Both the position numbers and the translations under genes were made by a program. Positions 24,401 to 39,400 of a DNA stretch of 64,000 bases are shown here, piece by piece. Below the pieces are notes generated by a model. That model saw only the letters and a program-made list of their open reading frames with translations, did not search any database and was not told where the DNA came from. Location of the stretch: positions 1,798,001 through 1,862,000 of the forward strand of contig PUFA01000072.1 of the NCBI GenBank assembly GCA_003508835.1, given 5' to 3'. Origin of the DNA: Eonycteris spelaea (Eukaryota; Chordata; Mammalia; Chiroptera; Pteropodidae). Within the stretch, counting starts at the first letter, position 1, and each line of letters starts with the position of its first letter.

Positions 24401-27400
24401 TAATCTCATCAGAGGTTTGTAAATTATAATAGTATCTAAGGTATGTTTATTTTCTATTTCATCAAATACTTAATATTTCTTAAAATTTCCTTTCTTGGAG
24501 CTGATGTCTTGAGATGTATGCCTAACAAATTAATTTGCAGTTTTTCTTTTCCAATGTAAATGTTGAAGGCTACCAATTTCCCCTGGGTACTCTCTAGTTG
24601 CAACCCCCAAATTTCAATATATATAACTGTTCTCATGAACATCCAAAATGTTTTCTAGTTTCCATTATGATATTTCTTTAACCATTTATTTATTTAGAAG
24701 TGTATTTCTTAAGTTTCAAGCATATAACCTTTGCATCCCTTTAAACTTGGCACAAACGTCTATATCCCTAAACAATTCTGTAACATTATTAACAGTGTAC
24801 ATGCTTTTAAATTTGACATAAATGAAATCATACTCTATGTATTTGAAAATAATTATCTCACTGTGTTGTACAGTTACGAGATTCAATGTCATTGACCCTT
24901 GTTGTTCTAGTTTGTTTTCCACTACTGTATGGTAGTTCTTTAGAGAATGACGCCACAGTTTGAACGTGCCTGATTATGGGCATTTAGGGGCTGTTCCCAA
25001 GTTTCACCATTACAAAATAGGATAAGGGATATATCTTTCTACATGTCTTTTCATGTACTCATGTAAGGTTTCTCTAAGGTATCTAGTTAGGAGTAGAACT
25101 GCATTTTCAACTTTGTTTTTACCAAAAACTGATCTCCAATGTACTTGCAGCAACCATTATACTAGTTGCTCTTTTATCAGCAATGTATCAGAATTCTCTT
25201 ACTAGTACGTCACATTACTTGCCAATACTATAAATTTCTAACCATCTTGATGGATGTGAAACAATAGGCCCTAGTTTTAATGTGCATTTTCCCCATGTTA
25301 CCACAAAGGTTAAGCATCTTTTCGTGTCTTTTGGAGTATTTGTGTCTCCTCTCCTGTAAATTGATTATATCCTTGAATTTTTTTCCTAGTAAACAGTTCA
25401 ACATTTTTTCTTATTGAACTGAAGTTCTTGAATATATTGTAGATATTAACCTTTTTTTGATTATAGTATAATAAAACAATAAAAATATCTTCATCCATTT
25501 AGAACGATACATTATTATAAAACAACAGAAAATAATCCACTCTTACTGATATATACGTGTGTGATAAAACTACTTAAAGGAAGGTAATAACAAAACACAA
25601 ACTTAAAAATTATAGTTATTTCTCACGACAGGCAAGATAATGTGAATGGAAAAATTTTTAAACTGAGTGATGAATTCACAGATGTTCATTTTATTACTAC
25701 CCATTACAGCTTACATGACATACAAGCTTATGTATGCACAACCATATTAAATATACACAGACACATACATGCACTCATTTTCAATGGACAGATAACATGC
25801 TTACAAATGAAAGAAATAATGCCCGCCTCAGATATGCATTGGGAGATACTGAATGAATTAGGAAGGAAAGAAGATAATCAAGAGAGACAGAAAAAAAGAA
25901 GGTATGGAAGGAAGGAAACGAGGAAGAAAAAAGGGTATAAGAAAAGAGGCAAAAAAAAAGGGAAAAAGGAAGGAAGAAATTGGAGGGAGGGAAAGAGACA
26001 ACTTTCTTATTCTAGGGTCATAATCTCTTATATTTTCTTCTTAGATTTTAAAGTTTTGCTAGGATTTACTCTATCTATATGATATAGAGAACTTTACACT
26101 GTATAGATAAGTAATTGCCTCATCACCTTTTTATTAAATAGTTCATCCTTTCTAATGCTACTTATGCTATCATAAATTATATTTCCCTACTCGGCTGGTC
26201 TCTTTCTGGGCTGCTTATTCTGTCTTTGCATCTATATTACAGTATTATTAGAGCTATCAAATAAAAGTTTTGTTACCTGGTAGGTCAATTCCTTCCACCT
26301 TGCCCTTCAAATTTACTTTCTCTCTTATTGCCCCTTTCCTATAACTTGTTTAATCATCTTGTCAATTTCTACAGAAAATTCAATTATAATTATCTATGTT
26401 ACTGTAACTGATTTATGTATTAACATGAGAAAAACTGACATTGTCAAAATGCTGAGTCTTTCTACATATGAACATAAATTTCCATTTAGAGTATTCTAAT
26501 GTTTTTCAACAAAGACTATAATTTTCTCAAAAAAGATCCTAATTTACTAATATTTTTAAATATTCTGCAACTAAGATATTCAGATTGCCCTTAAAGCTTT
26601 ACTACTGAATATCACAATGAATAAACATTTAATGAATAAAAGATTTGGTTGATTTTCTAGATATTTCCTTAGGATCAGGTCTTAGAAGTTTGCCACCTAG
26701 AAGCTTTTGACCATAGTATTGCCAGAAGTGGAAATCCTATTATTAACTTCTAATTTTCCTGAATCAGGGGTCTCTAATTTTTTTTAAAATGTAAAGTGTC
26801 CGATTTTATCTCACCTCATAATATTTAAAAAGAGTTCTTTCATATATATTACCACATGTGCCATACTTAAACAATTCACGGTATAATTTTATAACTAACC
26901 TATTTAGAAGACTAGTCATAATGACAAACTAGGAAGGAAAAAAATTCCTCAATTTCTAAAAATAAAAATTAAATTTCATCTTCCATTAGAATGTTTAATA
27001 TTCAAAAATACATTTATAAAAGGTATGATTTAGTCTTTTTAAGTTGTGTTTATGTATTTAGAGTTTTATTTCGCAACATTTAGCTTAGCTGTAGTTCCCA
27101 CAGCATTGATCTCTTGTCACCAGAGACATGGCTGCTTGGTCCATTAATACAAGTTCAGATGATTGGTGAATAGGAGAATGTTGGGAAAGAAAAGTTTGAG
27201 TCAAGTCTGGAGGTAAATGCAAGAAGGAACAAGAAAAATAGATATCTTCACCTTACAACTGCTGTCTCCTTGCTCCATCTACCCTGATAAGAGATAGCAA
27301 TAAAAGGTAGAAAAAAGGTAAACCACCACCCACTCAGCTCTCCTTTCTAAGGGTGCACAGTCTGTGGCACCTTAACCCTGTTTTTGGTATCCTGGAAGAA

Positions 27401-30400
27401 TTAAATCCATTCCATGCGTGGAAGCCTCTACTGGTAGCAGCAATTGCATTCAAAATAGGAGGAAAGAAAAAGAGAAAAAAGTATCCATAAGATTTATATG
27501 GGGGAAAAAAAACAAAGAAAACTAAGAGCAACCTTTAGCAGATGAAAAATGTTTAGTAGGTATAAATTTACTTTAAAAAAAACCTTTTCATTGCAAAATA
27601 AAACAGATGTTGAAAGCAACACAAAAACATGTTTATGTTTTAAAAGGTGCAGAGTTATACCTTGGAGCCCTGTAGGCAGATTGTGCAGCTGAGTCTGCTT
27701 AGGAGCTGCACGATCTGTGCCAGACACTCATCTCTCAGTCTATCAGATCCCTAGCACAGTACCTGAAACATTCTAGAATACTCAAAATATGAGTGTTCTT
27801 TCTGTTCAATAAAATGCCTTTTACGTTTTGAAAATATTTTTAATTTTCATATACTTGACCTGTTCTGATCTTCATTACCATCCTGTATCATAAGACCTAA
27901 TGCTTGTTCATGTTTATGTCTCATAGAGGAGGAAAATGAGGCCAAAAAGAGTTAAGTCTTCAATATAGCCTTTTAAATACATCAATTTTCATTCTTCACC
28001 GTTCGCAAGGCTCAGAATTCACTTACCTGGTATGTCCTAAAGATTCCCGCCATATTGGTAGCATCACAACTGGTTTAACTGCACACTCCAAAATAGCTAA
28101 AGCCAATGCGAATTCTCTGGGTTTGCTACACATCTGAACTGCCTTGATCCAGTTTGCCCTGAAGGGAAAAAAATTATTTCACTTCCTTGATCTTCAATTA
28201 CAAGCACAAGAGTTATCATTCACAATGCCTCCATCTTATAGGGCATATGTGTCTAGGCTGAGCAAATATAAATATACTGCTACTGGAAGTTTCTACCTCA
28301 TGGAATCATAAATTTTGATCACTGGAAGGAATCCTAGAGATTAATTAGTCCTTAAACTTCTTAAACCTTCTACAGTGTTCTGGAACTTTGTCTGGCCTTC
28401 ACTTGATTCCAGGGACAAAGACTCTGCTTTCTAGAAACCTCCCAAACGTTAGTATTAGTTCAGTAACTGAGAAGTACACTCACATCCCTAATGCCCTCAG
28501 TGTTTTGCTGACTAAACTGAATTCATTCAATTCATTGGTAATTACTGTTTAAAGTACAGACCTGTAATAATCCTTCAGCAAACATTTAGTGTACTCACAG
28601 AAATAAATGAATCTTAGTTTCCTTTACCTGTGTGAAGCCCAATTGGGATGAAGAAAGGATGAAGGGATATTGTTTTCCAGTTGGGTGATAGTCAGTCTCA
28701 GAGTAGATATTGTAAGAACTTTGGACCCGTGGACAGAACCATTCCATTTAAACTCTCCTGCTGGAGTCAAACAGAATTTATGTGCAAGATGCCTTCTCTT
28801 ATCATGGTCTTCTCTGTGCTGGTGCTTATTCAAAGCAAATGAATTGGTGGAGTACTGATTGTGGTAGACACGATACTTCCCTTCTTGACCCAACTTAAAA
28901 TAATTGTTGATATTTCCTTTCATGACCACTTCCTTTTTGGTGCTCAACCGTGAAATTTCTCCTTGAGAGTTAACTACCAGTACCTGACCAAGAAAATAAA
29001 AAGGCTCGATTACTCACATCAAATATATATATATATATATTTGAGCAACTATCTTTCAATAAATTATAATTTATTATTCCAAATAAATTAAGATATATCT
29101 TGTTACTGAACTTTTGAAGTTTAAAAGCTAAAGCTGTTTTATATAACAACCAATACATGCCTGCAAAAAACCCCAAAACTAACTTCTGTTAAGTGCCTAT
29201 TACATACATCAGACATTATTAAGTTAGTTTCATGTATTTCAAATATACACGCAAAACTAAATGTGTAAAGCACTGACCAATCATAATTTCAAGCCCAAAA
29301 TAAATATACAGGTTAGGGAAAGAAAAAGGAGGGCATTACAGGTACTATTCCCCAAAAGATATATTCCTAAAAATACCTTTTCTTCGGCTCCTTTTATCAA
29401 CTCCAGCTTTACTATAAGAGCCCATAGGTATTCTAAAATAATGTTTTCAAAGAGTTTATCCCAATCTCATCAGTGGACTGTTAAATCAATAGCGGGCTTT
29501 ATTCAGCTCCTTAAAAAAATGGAATCTAATACAACAGACTAGACTAGAAGAGGAAATACCAGAGTGCTTCCCAAATAGTAAGGTAAAATACTTTTCCTGG
29601 AAACTTTTGTGTGTACTGGGCTGCAGCGAAAAAAACGTCTCACTGAGGGTCAGAGTGAAAAAGAAGCTTGAAAGCTGCTGCTTTAAAGCTATTCCTACGG
29701 TGCTAAGAAAAGACCACTGCATGTTCTTGCATATCTACCCTGCAGATGATTCTCAAATCTGAGAGGAAAAATTGTGGCCATTATTCTGTCACTATGGCTA
29801 GTTGAGGGGTGGAAATACGGAGTGCTAGCTTTAATATTTTTCTTCATAACCAGACCTGGGATGCAGTGCTGTTCTATGCACTGTACGGGTTCACCTAAAA
29901 TGATTATAGCGAGACCTGAGCATTAAATCATCTATAACTTTTGATAAAGCCCACCCATAGCCTACTCATTACGATATGTGCCAAAAAACAAACAAACAAC
30001 AACAAAATCACCTTAATCTCTTTAGAATTATATACAAAAAAACTAACTATATGGTAAGAAAGTATACCACCCATTTACAGTGTTTCTATGCATGAAATGG
30101 AGGTGCACAACTATATTTACCAAAACATAAAACTAGCACTTTAATTCTTGTTAGCCACTACACTCTTGGAAGTGAAGAAAATACAATTCAAAAGTAGGTC
30201 TACAAACTTTCTGCCCCTATTGGTAAGGTATGGTAAATAAAATTATTTTACATTCTAGAAAGTTTAGTTTTAAACAGAAAGAACATACCTCTTTGCCCTC
30301 CTTAAATAACTTATTTGCTTCATGGGCTGCGGCTGCCACCTGTTGGTTCTTCAACTGACTAAGTTTGCTATCTGGATTCCGTAATCTGGTGATGATTCGA

Positions 30401-33400
30401 GTTGAACCAGATGCTCCTCTTGCACCTCCAGGAGATTCACTTATCTCCCCATTAGACTTCTCTGATTTGAAATCACCTAGTATCAAATGAAAAGCCAAAA
30501 GTAACTGCTAACAGTAAGTAAATCACATACAATAACGCTTTATTTATCCAATACTCATATCTGGTGCACAGTTAAGATCTAGAAAGTACAAAGAAAAAAG
30601 TCTTTGAAGAGCCAAAACAAATGCATTAATTCTTACAGGTTTTACTTAAAATAAAGTATATCAGAACTTTACTGTGAGTCATTTATGATTTTATAGAAAT
30701 TTCAAACATGGCAGTTTATCTGTTTCAAAGTTCTATTAGAAAATAGAAAGGACTGCTACAAATTTACAACTAAACATAACGACTCAAAATGCACACTAAT
30801 AAAATGTTGCCTTACATATTAAATGTGGATTTCTGTACAAAAGTAAAGGATATAATTAATTTTAGAAAGATCTTCACTGAAATTGTTTAAATGTTTAATA
30901 GTTGAACTTATACATGTAAACGGCAAGTGAATTTTCTCCTAAAATTCTGTATCTGCATATGCAGATAATTATACATGTGAAAATCAACTAAGTTGTTTTT
31001 TTTAAAACATAATAAAGGCCTCTCACATTTTCATAGTAGCTTAATTTTTTAAAGAGACAGATTTAACTGCCAAGGAGCAATTTCCGCTTTCCCATGAATC
31101 TCACTTCGGCTGAATACTGCTATACATTCTGAAACTACTGCATCACTACCCAATTTCCATTGGCCAGGTAACTGAACAAGACCTCATTTTTCTTTTTTAA
31201 TTTAAAGCTTTTTAAAATTAAGGCAGTGTGGCACTGGCAAATGAAAAAGAAAACAGAAAACTTACCATACTCTATATTACAAAGATGGTATTTTAAGTAG
31301 AGAAAAAAATTGGATTTGGAAAACTGCCTATCCATTTTTAAAAATATAAAAGTTAAAGCAATTCAGTAAACATTTGTTAATTTAATGTAGTCAACGCCCC
31401 TTCTCCCCTTTGGGGAGATGCTTTTCCCCAACATCAATCATAAGATTCCGCCAGGGCTGCAAATACGTATCTTGCCCTATGGGGTGAGCGACGTCACCCA
31501 GCTTTGCCCAACAGAGCACACATCACTGGCTGGCCAGAGCTGTCCCAGAACTGATCATGTGGTCGAAGTCATTCAGCATCCTACTCCAATTCTGAAAATC
31601 TGGAGATGGAGAAAGGGTCTTGCTTTTTGTATTAGTGAGCAGAAAGGAATAAATGAAAAGTTGGCTACTTTTACTCTATTAACATGGAGAAAACTTCTAG
31701 TAATATGTGACAATAAAGCCCATCATGGTGGCAGGGGCAGGGGATGAATGTGAGAAGAAGACTACTGATAACTTCATTTGACTCCCTGGGTCCAATAATG
31801 CACCCACGCTGTCAGTACCTTTGAACTTCCCAACTGTATGAGCCAGTAAAATTCACCTTTACATTTTAAACGAGTGTGGTGGATTTCTGTCACTTATAAT
31901 CAATAAATTCTAACTAATCCAAGAGTAGGATTTTGATCCCAAAATATGGCACTGAATAAATCAAGATGTGGTACAGGTACTGGCTATCTTGCCATGCCAG
32001 GCAAAAAACATTAGTAACCTTCGATTTGTCGGAGCAAAGCAGTTGGTTAGATCATAAGCAATTTTCTCTTCGTCCCAGACCATGAGTTTACCCATGCTAG
32101 AGTTTCATGCCAAGATTTTGATCTACGATGGCTACTTCTTGGGACCATCTATATAAAGTCCTACGATAAAGACTTTACACATTGTCTGGTCTAGGCTGGA
32201 CTTCCTAGAAAGCAGAAAGGGAATGGCACAGCACTTTTAAAAAGAAACCCTTCAATTTAGAGCCAACAATCCAATATTGCTGAGAATCGATCTTTGCCGC
32301 TAGCTAAGTTTAGTGCAAATAAGGGAAAGGAGGCAAAAAATTCATTCCCAAGCGTAAGACCTGAAAGGAAAACAGACTGAGAGTGGAAGTCCTTATCTAA
32401 CACTCTTCACCCAAATCACTTCATGCAGCCTGGAGGCAGAAATACCCCAGTGTCTGGAGCTGCTTGTTGTTTAATTGTGTCAGGAGGCAGAAGCCTAGAC
32501 AGACCTTATCCATCTGCGGACTAGGGCTGTTGGTATGCTAACCAGACAAAGTGGGCAAGTAGAGAGATTTAGCTTCAACCCTGAACCAAGTTTCTGGGCA
32601 TAAGGTATTAACTGGGTACCACCAGGCAATCTATAAGGGGGTCCCATTGCCAGAAAAAACTCCAAACCTGCCAAACTAGGATGTATGATTACTTACACCT
32701 AGAGCAATCCCCAGCAACCCATCTCTGACAACGACCAGCCCGAACTACACTGCTAAAGCAGAACAGACTCCAGAAGGGAGATCTTCCCATATGCTTCTCA
32801 CTTCTCATCCACAGCCATCCTTCCGGAAAGCCAACGGCAGCCAGATTTAACAAAAAATATCCTCCACAATCAGGATAACGAATGCTACAGGTAGTTAAAT
32901 TTGTAATTTGCTGATGGATTTGTGAGTTCAAGATAAGCCACATCCAGACCTAATCAAAAATAATGCACAACACATAGAAATCCCAGATACAATTACAATT
33001 ACCCGATATAATTTGGGGAAAGAAGTTTTTGAAAAATTTTTCAGTTGTGGGTGAGATCTTTGTGTTATGTTAGGCAAAAGCATTTCTGAATTTGAGTATA
33101 CAAGTTTGTGCTAAGTTATCCAAAGATGGTATTGTAGTTATTTACTATTTTCTATCTTTGCAGCATCCCTCTTTTTTGGAAAAACACTCCTACTCCACTC
33201 CAACCGTATGTTTTTGCTGGAGCCAATCATAATACCTTGCCTGCCCTGGCCACAGGAGTGGGAACAATATGTCCAAGAAAGGTCACTCAAATTCCTTCCT
33301 CTGGGGCTTTGTCTTTGGGTCACAGACTGTGAAAATATGACTATAAACCGCTGATGCCATCTTCCCTGTCACTTGAAAAAAGCCTGTCTGTATTAGGAGA

Positions 33401-36400
33401 GAATGAAGTTAACACACAAACATATGCAGATCCAAAAGGTGAGAGACAAAGAGAAGAAGAGAAAGAGATTTGATACCTGGGGGTCCAGTTATGCCTGATG
33501 ATGGACTGGACTCCCTAGTTACATGAGTAATTAAATTCCCTTTTTACTTAAGCTAGTAAATTTAAGCTGGTTTGGTCACTTGCATTTGAAAAAGTCCTAA
33601 GTAAATCAGATCGCCATATCATAACCATACACAAAATTATACTCCAGAAGGATTAAAAACCAAGTTATAGAAGTATTATATAAAATTACTGTAAATATAC
33701 ATATATCCTTGGGATAGGGATGGTCTTCTTTAGTAAGACACAAAATCCAGAGAAACCCTAAAGAAAAAGATTGATAAGTTTAACTACATAAAATTTAAAA
33801 ATTTCTGTACAAGATAATAGAAAGAGTTAAAAGCAAGCTGTGTTAAGTATATATGTAAAATAAAAGATTAATAGCTATAATACAGAAAGCATTCCTAAAA
33901 CTCATTAAGGAAAAATATCAAAAGTCAATAGGAAAAAGTGAGTAAATAATATGAAGAAGCAATTCACAGAAAAGTTGAATAAACACATGAAAAAAAATCA
34001 ACCACTTTAAATAGGGATATGAACGTTTTTAAATAAAATACTTTTTATCAGTGACACAAATACAAAAGACTAATGATTTTAAGGGAGAGTATGAAGAAAT
34101 ACATATATGTGTAAATTACTGGGAAAAAAATCCCTTTTAATGTACAATGAAACAGTAGGCATCACTATTTTTTAAATGCGCCTATCATTTGACCCAGCAA
34201 TTCCACTTACTTTTCTATACTGCCAGAAATACTTGTGTAAGTACACGAAGATTTATGTTGAGGATGTTAAAAAGCACCACTACTGGTAATAATGAAAAAA
34301 TTGTTAACAGTCTAAACGGCCATTCATAACGAAATAGTAAATGAATTATGGATCATCCATACTGTGGAGCACCATGCAGCAGTTAGAAAAGAATGAATTC
34401 AATTTATAACATGAAAAGATTCACTACATGTATTACTGAGTGAATAAAAGCAAGATGCAGAACAATACATGCAAAATGATCCTGTTTAAATTAAAAAAAC
34501 TTTTTGTAAACATACATACATTAATGTAACTGCATGGAGAAAGAAATAAAGTTACACACCAAACTATTGGTGGTGGTTACCTTTGGGGAGGGGATGTGAA
34601 AAAAAGATCTATTTTTCCTGTGTGCTTCTGTATTTTTTAAAACAAAAACAGTAAGTGCAAGTGTTTAAAAAAAAAAAAAGAAAAGAAAATCTTCCCACCC
34701 CCATTGAATTTGAATTTAAAAAATTAAAAATTAAAAAATTAAAATGCTCGCTTTAATGTATGAAGTGTATTCTTACCTATCTCTTCGTGAACAGAGACAG
34801 GTGTATGAGACTCTCTTTCTCCATTTTCAGGATCATCAGCTGCCTTAGCAGATTCACTCTGGGAAGAGTTTAGTTCACTGCTGCTGTTACTGTTTTCCAG
34901 ATTAGGCTGAATGGAGGTAGTGGTAGCACTAGTATTACTGCTGTCACATGGCTTGTTAGGTTCTTCTAGAAAAATAGAATATCTGATGTTTAAATTGAAA
35001 ATCACATAAAAAAATAACTAATTGTCAAAAGACATTTTATTGTTTCAGGACTGCATTACATAACTGGATTTTAAAAAGAAAAGCTGCTCATGTATGAATA
35101 ATGCAATGTATGAAAAAAATTTATAGTCAACACCCTATGAGTTATTTTTTAAGTCTTCCAATCTATTAACTCAAACTTTTATCATCTTAGTCTGGTATTT
35201 TTCAGATACCCCAGAGCTGAAGAACAATAAAAGAAAGTAACTACCTCACAAAACTTACACTGTACCAGATACTGCAGAATTTCAAAATCTGAAATTTATA
35301 TTATTCCTTTTCAAAAGTATTCAAGGAGTATCAGAAACAGAATTAAACAAGATTCTTTATCTCTAAAGTTTTCTGCCTGAATTCTATGCCCCCAAATTAA
35401 CTATAAGGTAATGCCTTAGTGATTGCCAATTTTAAGAACAATTTAATAGTATCACTAAGAGTATGCTTTCTAAAAGTATATACTATGAACTAAAATTATC
35501 TACTAAGAACTACGTCTTCCCATGGTACTTCAGAAATTAAAAGCCTCCCTCTGTATTTCACTTGGTCACTATTAGGATACTCTTTAAATCAATCACCTAA
35601 ATTAACAAGTGGTTGACAGTATATTGCAAAGGCTATCTCTACTGTATAATGAGCTCCTAAATTTTTTTTGAGAAAAAAAAAAACCAATCTGATAGAAAAA
35701 TGGAAAATTATATAAAGTCACCAAAAAAAAATGAAAATGGCCTTTAAACATATAGAAATATGTTCACTTAATTCAAACTAAGAGAAATGCAAAGTAAAAC
35801 TACATAGAAAAACTACTTCTCAGCCATCACACTGGCAAAAATCCAAGTCTCACCATACACTCAGGTGGAGAGGCAGTGGGTTAACTGGCACCCCCTCCGC
35901 ATTGCTATGTGACTGCAAACTGGTGCAAAGTGGGTAAAAGGAAACTGCCAACATCTAGAAAAACTACACATGCATTCACTCTTAACCTAGCAATCCCATG
36001 TCCAGAAACCTATCCCAAATACACTGGCAAAAATACTAAATTACTTATTTACAGAGTTACTCATTGCAGCATTATTTATAATGGCGGAAACAAAACGTCC
36101 ATCAATAGGACACTTATTTAATAAAAGATGACATACACAATGAAATATCATGCACCATAAAACGAACTGAAAAAAATCACTATATCCATATGAAATGATC
36201 TCAAGATTAAACATAAAGAGAAAATTCAGAATGGTACTTATAGTATGCTAACTTTTGTGTAAGAAAGGGAGAGAAATATAAATTTATGGACATATTTTGC
36301 TTTTATTCGCACAAAAAAACCTCACTAAAAGAATAGCCAAACACTAATAAAAATGGCTGCCTATAAGAAAAGGGAAGGATCTGGTTACCCAGAGAAGAAA

Positions 36401-39400
36401 AGAACGAAAGCGAAAGTTCTCTGCACACATACAGTTACATAGTTAAATTTTGGAATCATGTAAAAAATTAAAATTAGAAATGAAACCCCTAAAAACTGAA
36501 AACAAACTGAAACAAATAAACCTAACTTTATATCAAGTTGTTAGCATAATCGCACAAAGAGAAAAATTATTTCAAGTGACCCTGGAACATAGTACTTTGG
36601 CTGTTATGTCCTTACTGGAAATATGGTATAAGAATAAACTGCAAAAATCCTTTAATGCCATTCAACAGACTTATTATAAGCAGTAATACTAGTTATATGA
36701 AATTACTACAACTTATAAAATAATTTCTTATTACTGTGTTAATACACATCAGAAATAATATATTATTATTAATGGATATCTGTATCAGGATAAAGAACAT
36801 ATATAAGGTACTGTTGTTAAGAACTAAGGCTTTCGGTGAAAGGGAAAAGAAAAATAAGTGTACAAACAAAGAAACTAAATATATGATCCTCAATTTAAAT
36901 CTGAAATGTCAATAGGAATTGTCTGTCTTTTTCTTTTTAAAAACAGGTATTCCCTAACATTACCCACCAAAGAAGCCTAGAGGCAGTGAGAGCCCAAGAG
37001 CAATAAGCATACCCAGGCCCAGATTATGATGTCTAAATATCATTCTCCCACTAAAATAAAACAGGATTTCTTGGAGGAATGACTGATTCTAGGTCTAGGG
37101 TAGGAATGGGAGAAGAAAAAAAAACAAAACAAAAAACAAAAAAACAACTTCAGCTGTCTTATTCTGCCAAAAAGCAAGGAAGTTATCTAAGACTACGGGG
37201 TCATGTTAAAAGCACTCAAAAACCAATGTGAAGGGGCTCTGCTGTCAATATAAGCAAAATAAATAACTACAACTGACTGAAACAAATTGAATACATGTAG
37301 ACTCATGAGTTCAAACAGATACTAAAATGAGAAAGCCACACCCTTCCCCCCAAAAGTCCATTACTCATAAGTCACCACTGAAGGTAACTGGACATCAGCT
37401 CCTGACTCTGAAAATTAGAATTTAGGAAAAAACAAGCATTTATTCTTGCTCTAACTATATTTCAATATATTCAAAGAGCCTTAGTTAATGAGGAAAACTT
37501 CTTTACAGAAAAATTCTAGTTAAAAAAATACAGAACAAATGATAGAAACAGAAATCACCATATTATAACCTCCAAAGAGATAACTGATTCTGGAAAGATC
37601 ATCAACAACTGAGACATTAACAGGGAACTTTACAATGTTAACACCTGAATTCAATGATCGATCTTAGCATTTGTAAAAGTAGAGCAAACAGACATCATGA
37701 GGTGCTTGATGCAAAATGATATGAAGTACTTAGCAGATAATTATTAAGTATTCCTGCAAAAAATCCTTGAAAATGAATTTACTCAAGCCTTCAGTAGCAA
37801 ATAACACCAAGAAGAAAAAAACAGATAAATCCTGGATGTGGGACATGACAGGGAAGGCCATACTAGCGTTCTCCAACAAGTCAACAGCCTGTGCAAGAAA
37901 ATTCAGGGAAATAGGGAGTACTTTAGATAAAGAAACTCAGGAGACATAAAACCAAGTATTATGTATATGGGGAACTTATCTGGAGTTATTTCAGATACTG
38001 CAAATATTAAAAAAAAAAAATTTAAGTGAGGAAATTTAAATTGACTGGATAATTAAGGAATTGCCAATTTTATTAAAATGATCATGGCACTGTAATTATG
38101 TAAGAAAATGTCCATATTCTTTAGAGATGTATACAGGGTTGATATAACATGATGTTTGAAATTTGCTTTAAAATACTGCAGTGGGAAATAACTCAAATCC
38201 ACATCAACAGGAAAGGGAATAAAGAAACTATAATACAGTTACATAGAGGAATATCATAAGGCAGTTAATATGGAAGAACTCCAGCAATATACATATTAGT
38301 AATATGACAAAGTGAAATTAAGTTATACTTAACATAATACACTTACGATATACTTCAAATAATACACTTGCTATAAAGTTTGAAATAACAAAATCATATA
38401 ATTTTTAGAAAATCATGTCGATCAACTCAAAGAAGCAAGAGTATGTGGGTTATATATCTATGACCTCGGGTATCAACAATCTTATTCTACTGGGTTTCCC
38501 TGACAAGAAGGAAAGAAGACATCAGTGAACGCAGGACTCAGTGCTGACAATCACTTCAGGTAGGAGGGCGGGGGCGGGGGCTGGGGAGATGGTTAGATGC
38601 AGGTTAATTTCAAAGCAGGACTTAGCTTTTTGTTTTGGGTAACAGGTTCCTAGATGTTTATTTCATTATCAAAGATAATTTTAAATCTGGATGAATAAAT
38701 TAAGAGAGACTACACAATGACCAATGAATGATAAATGCAATTAACTAAAGACTATGACTTATCTAATACTATACCCCCTGGAATCAAAGGAAGAAATTTT
38801 AATTTGACGAAAAAAAGAAAAACAAAAGGTTGAAAAAAAAATGGGTGAAACAAGTATATACTAAATCTTGATAATTTTAAAATCTAAGTGTTAGATATAG
38901 GGGGGAGGCATCCATTATACTACTCTAACTTCTATGTATATTTTAAATTTTTCATAATAAAAAATTTTATATGAAAGTTAAAAATGGCAAATTTAAAACT
39001 TACACCTACTGTCTACGGTCATGCCACCCTGAACAAGCCAGATCCTGTCGATGTCGGAAGCTAAGCAGGGTCAGGCCTGGTTAGTACTCGGATGGGAGAC
39101 CACCTAGGAAGACCAGGTGCTGTAGGCATAAAAAATTTAAAAAATAAGGGATTGTCAGCTAACAAGGTCCTTGCAATCTATGTGGTCAACCAAGGGTAGC
39201 TTTGCCTAAAAAATTTTAAATATTTTTAAATAAATGATCTAAAAAAATTTTTTTAAAATAAACTTACACCTACAAAGCTACAAACCAGTAATATAACCAA
39301 CTACTTCTTGGAAAAACACAAGTAAATGAAAGAAAAGAAGTCTCACACAAGTAACAGATTCCTCACTAATCATTCCTTTTAAAGCTGTAGATCTAGATTT

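Larger units (their letters stand above)
19628..28026 (-). other. BPTF intron 9
   Basis: The longest intron on this side, 8.4 kb. It contains old L1 pieces in minus orientation at 21740-23760, 24690-25490 and 26230-26520, a purine-rich tract at 25855-25999, and a GC-richer stretch at about 20130-21720 that I cannot assign. Confidence 0.7.
30477..34776 (-). other. BPTF intron 6
   Basis: About 4.3 kb. It holds repeat-like pieces at 31760-31915 and 33380-33600 that share a 3' end motif, and an old L1 end at 33600-34680. The stretch 31920-33330 is unassigned. Confidence 0.7.

Noticed and set aside
25642..26082. 146-codon open frame on the plus strand in intron 9
   Set aside because: It runs through a purine-rich low-complexity tract that gives Lys/Arg/Gly repeats, with no family resemblance and no splice context.
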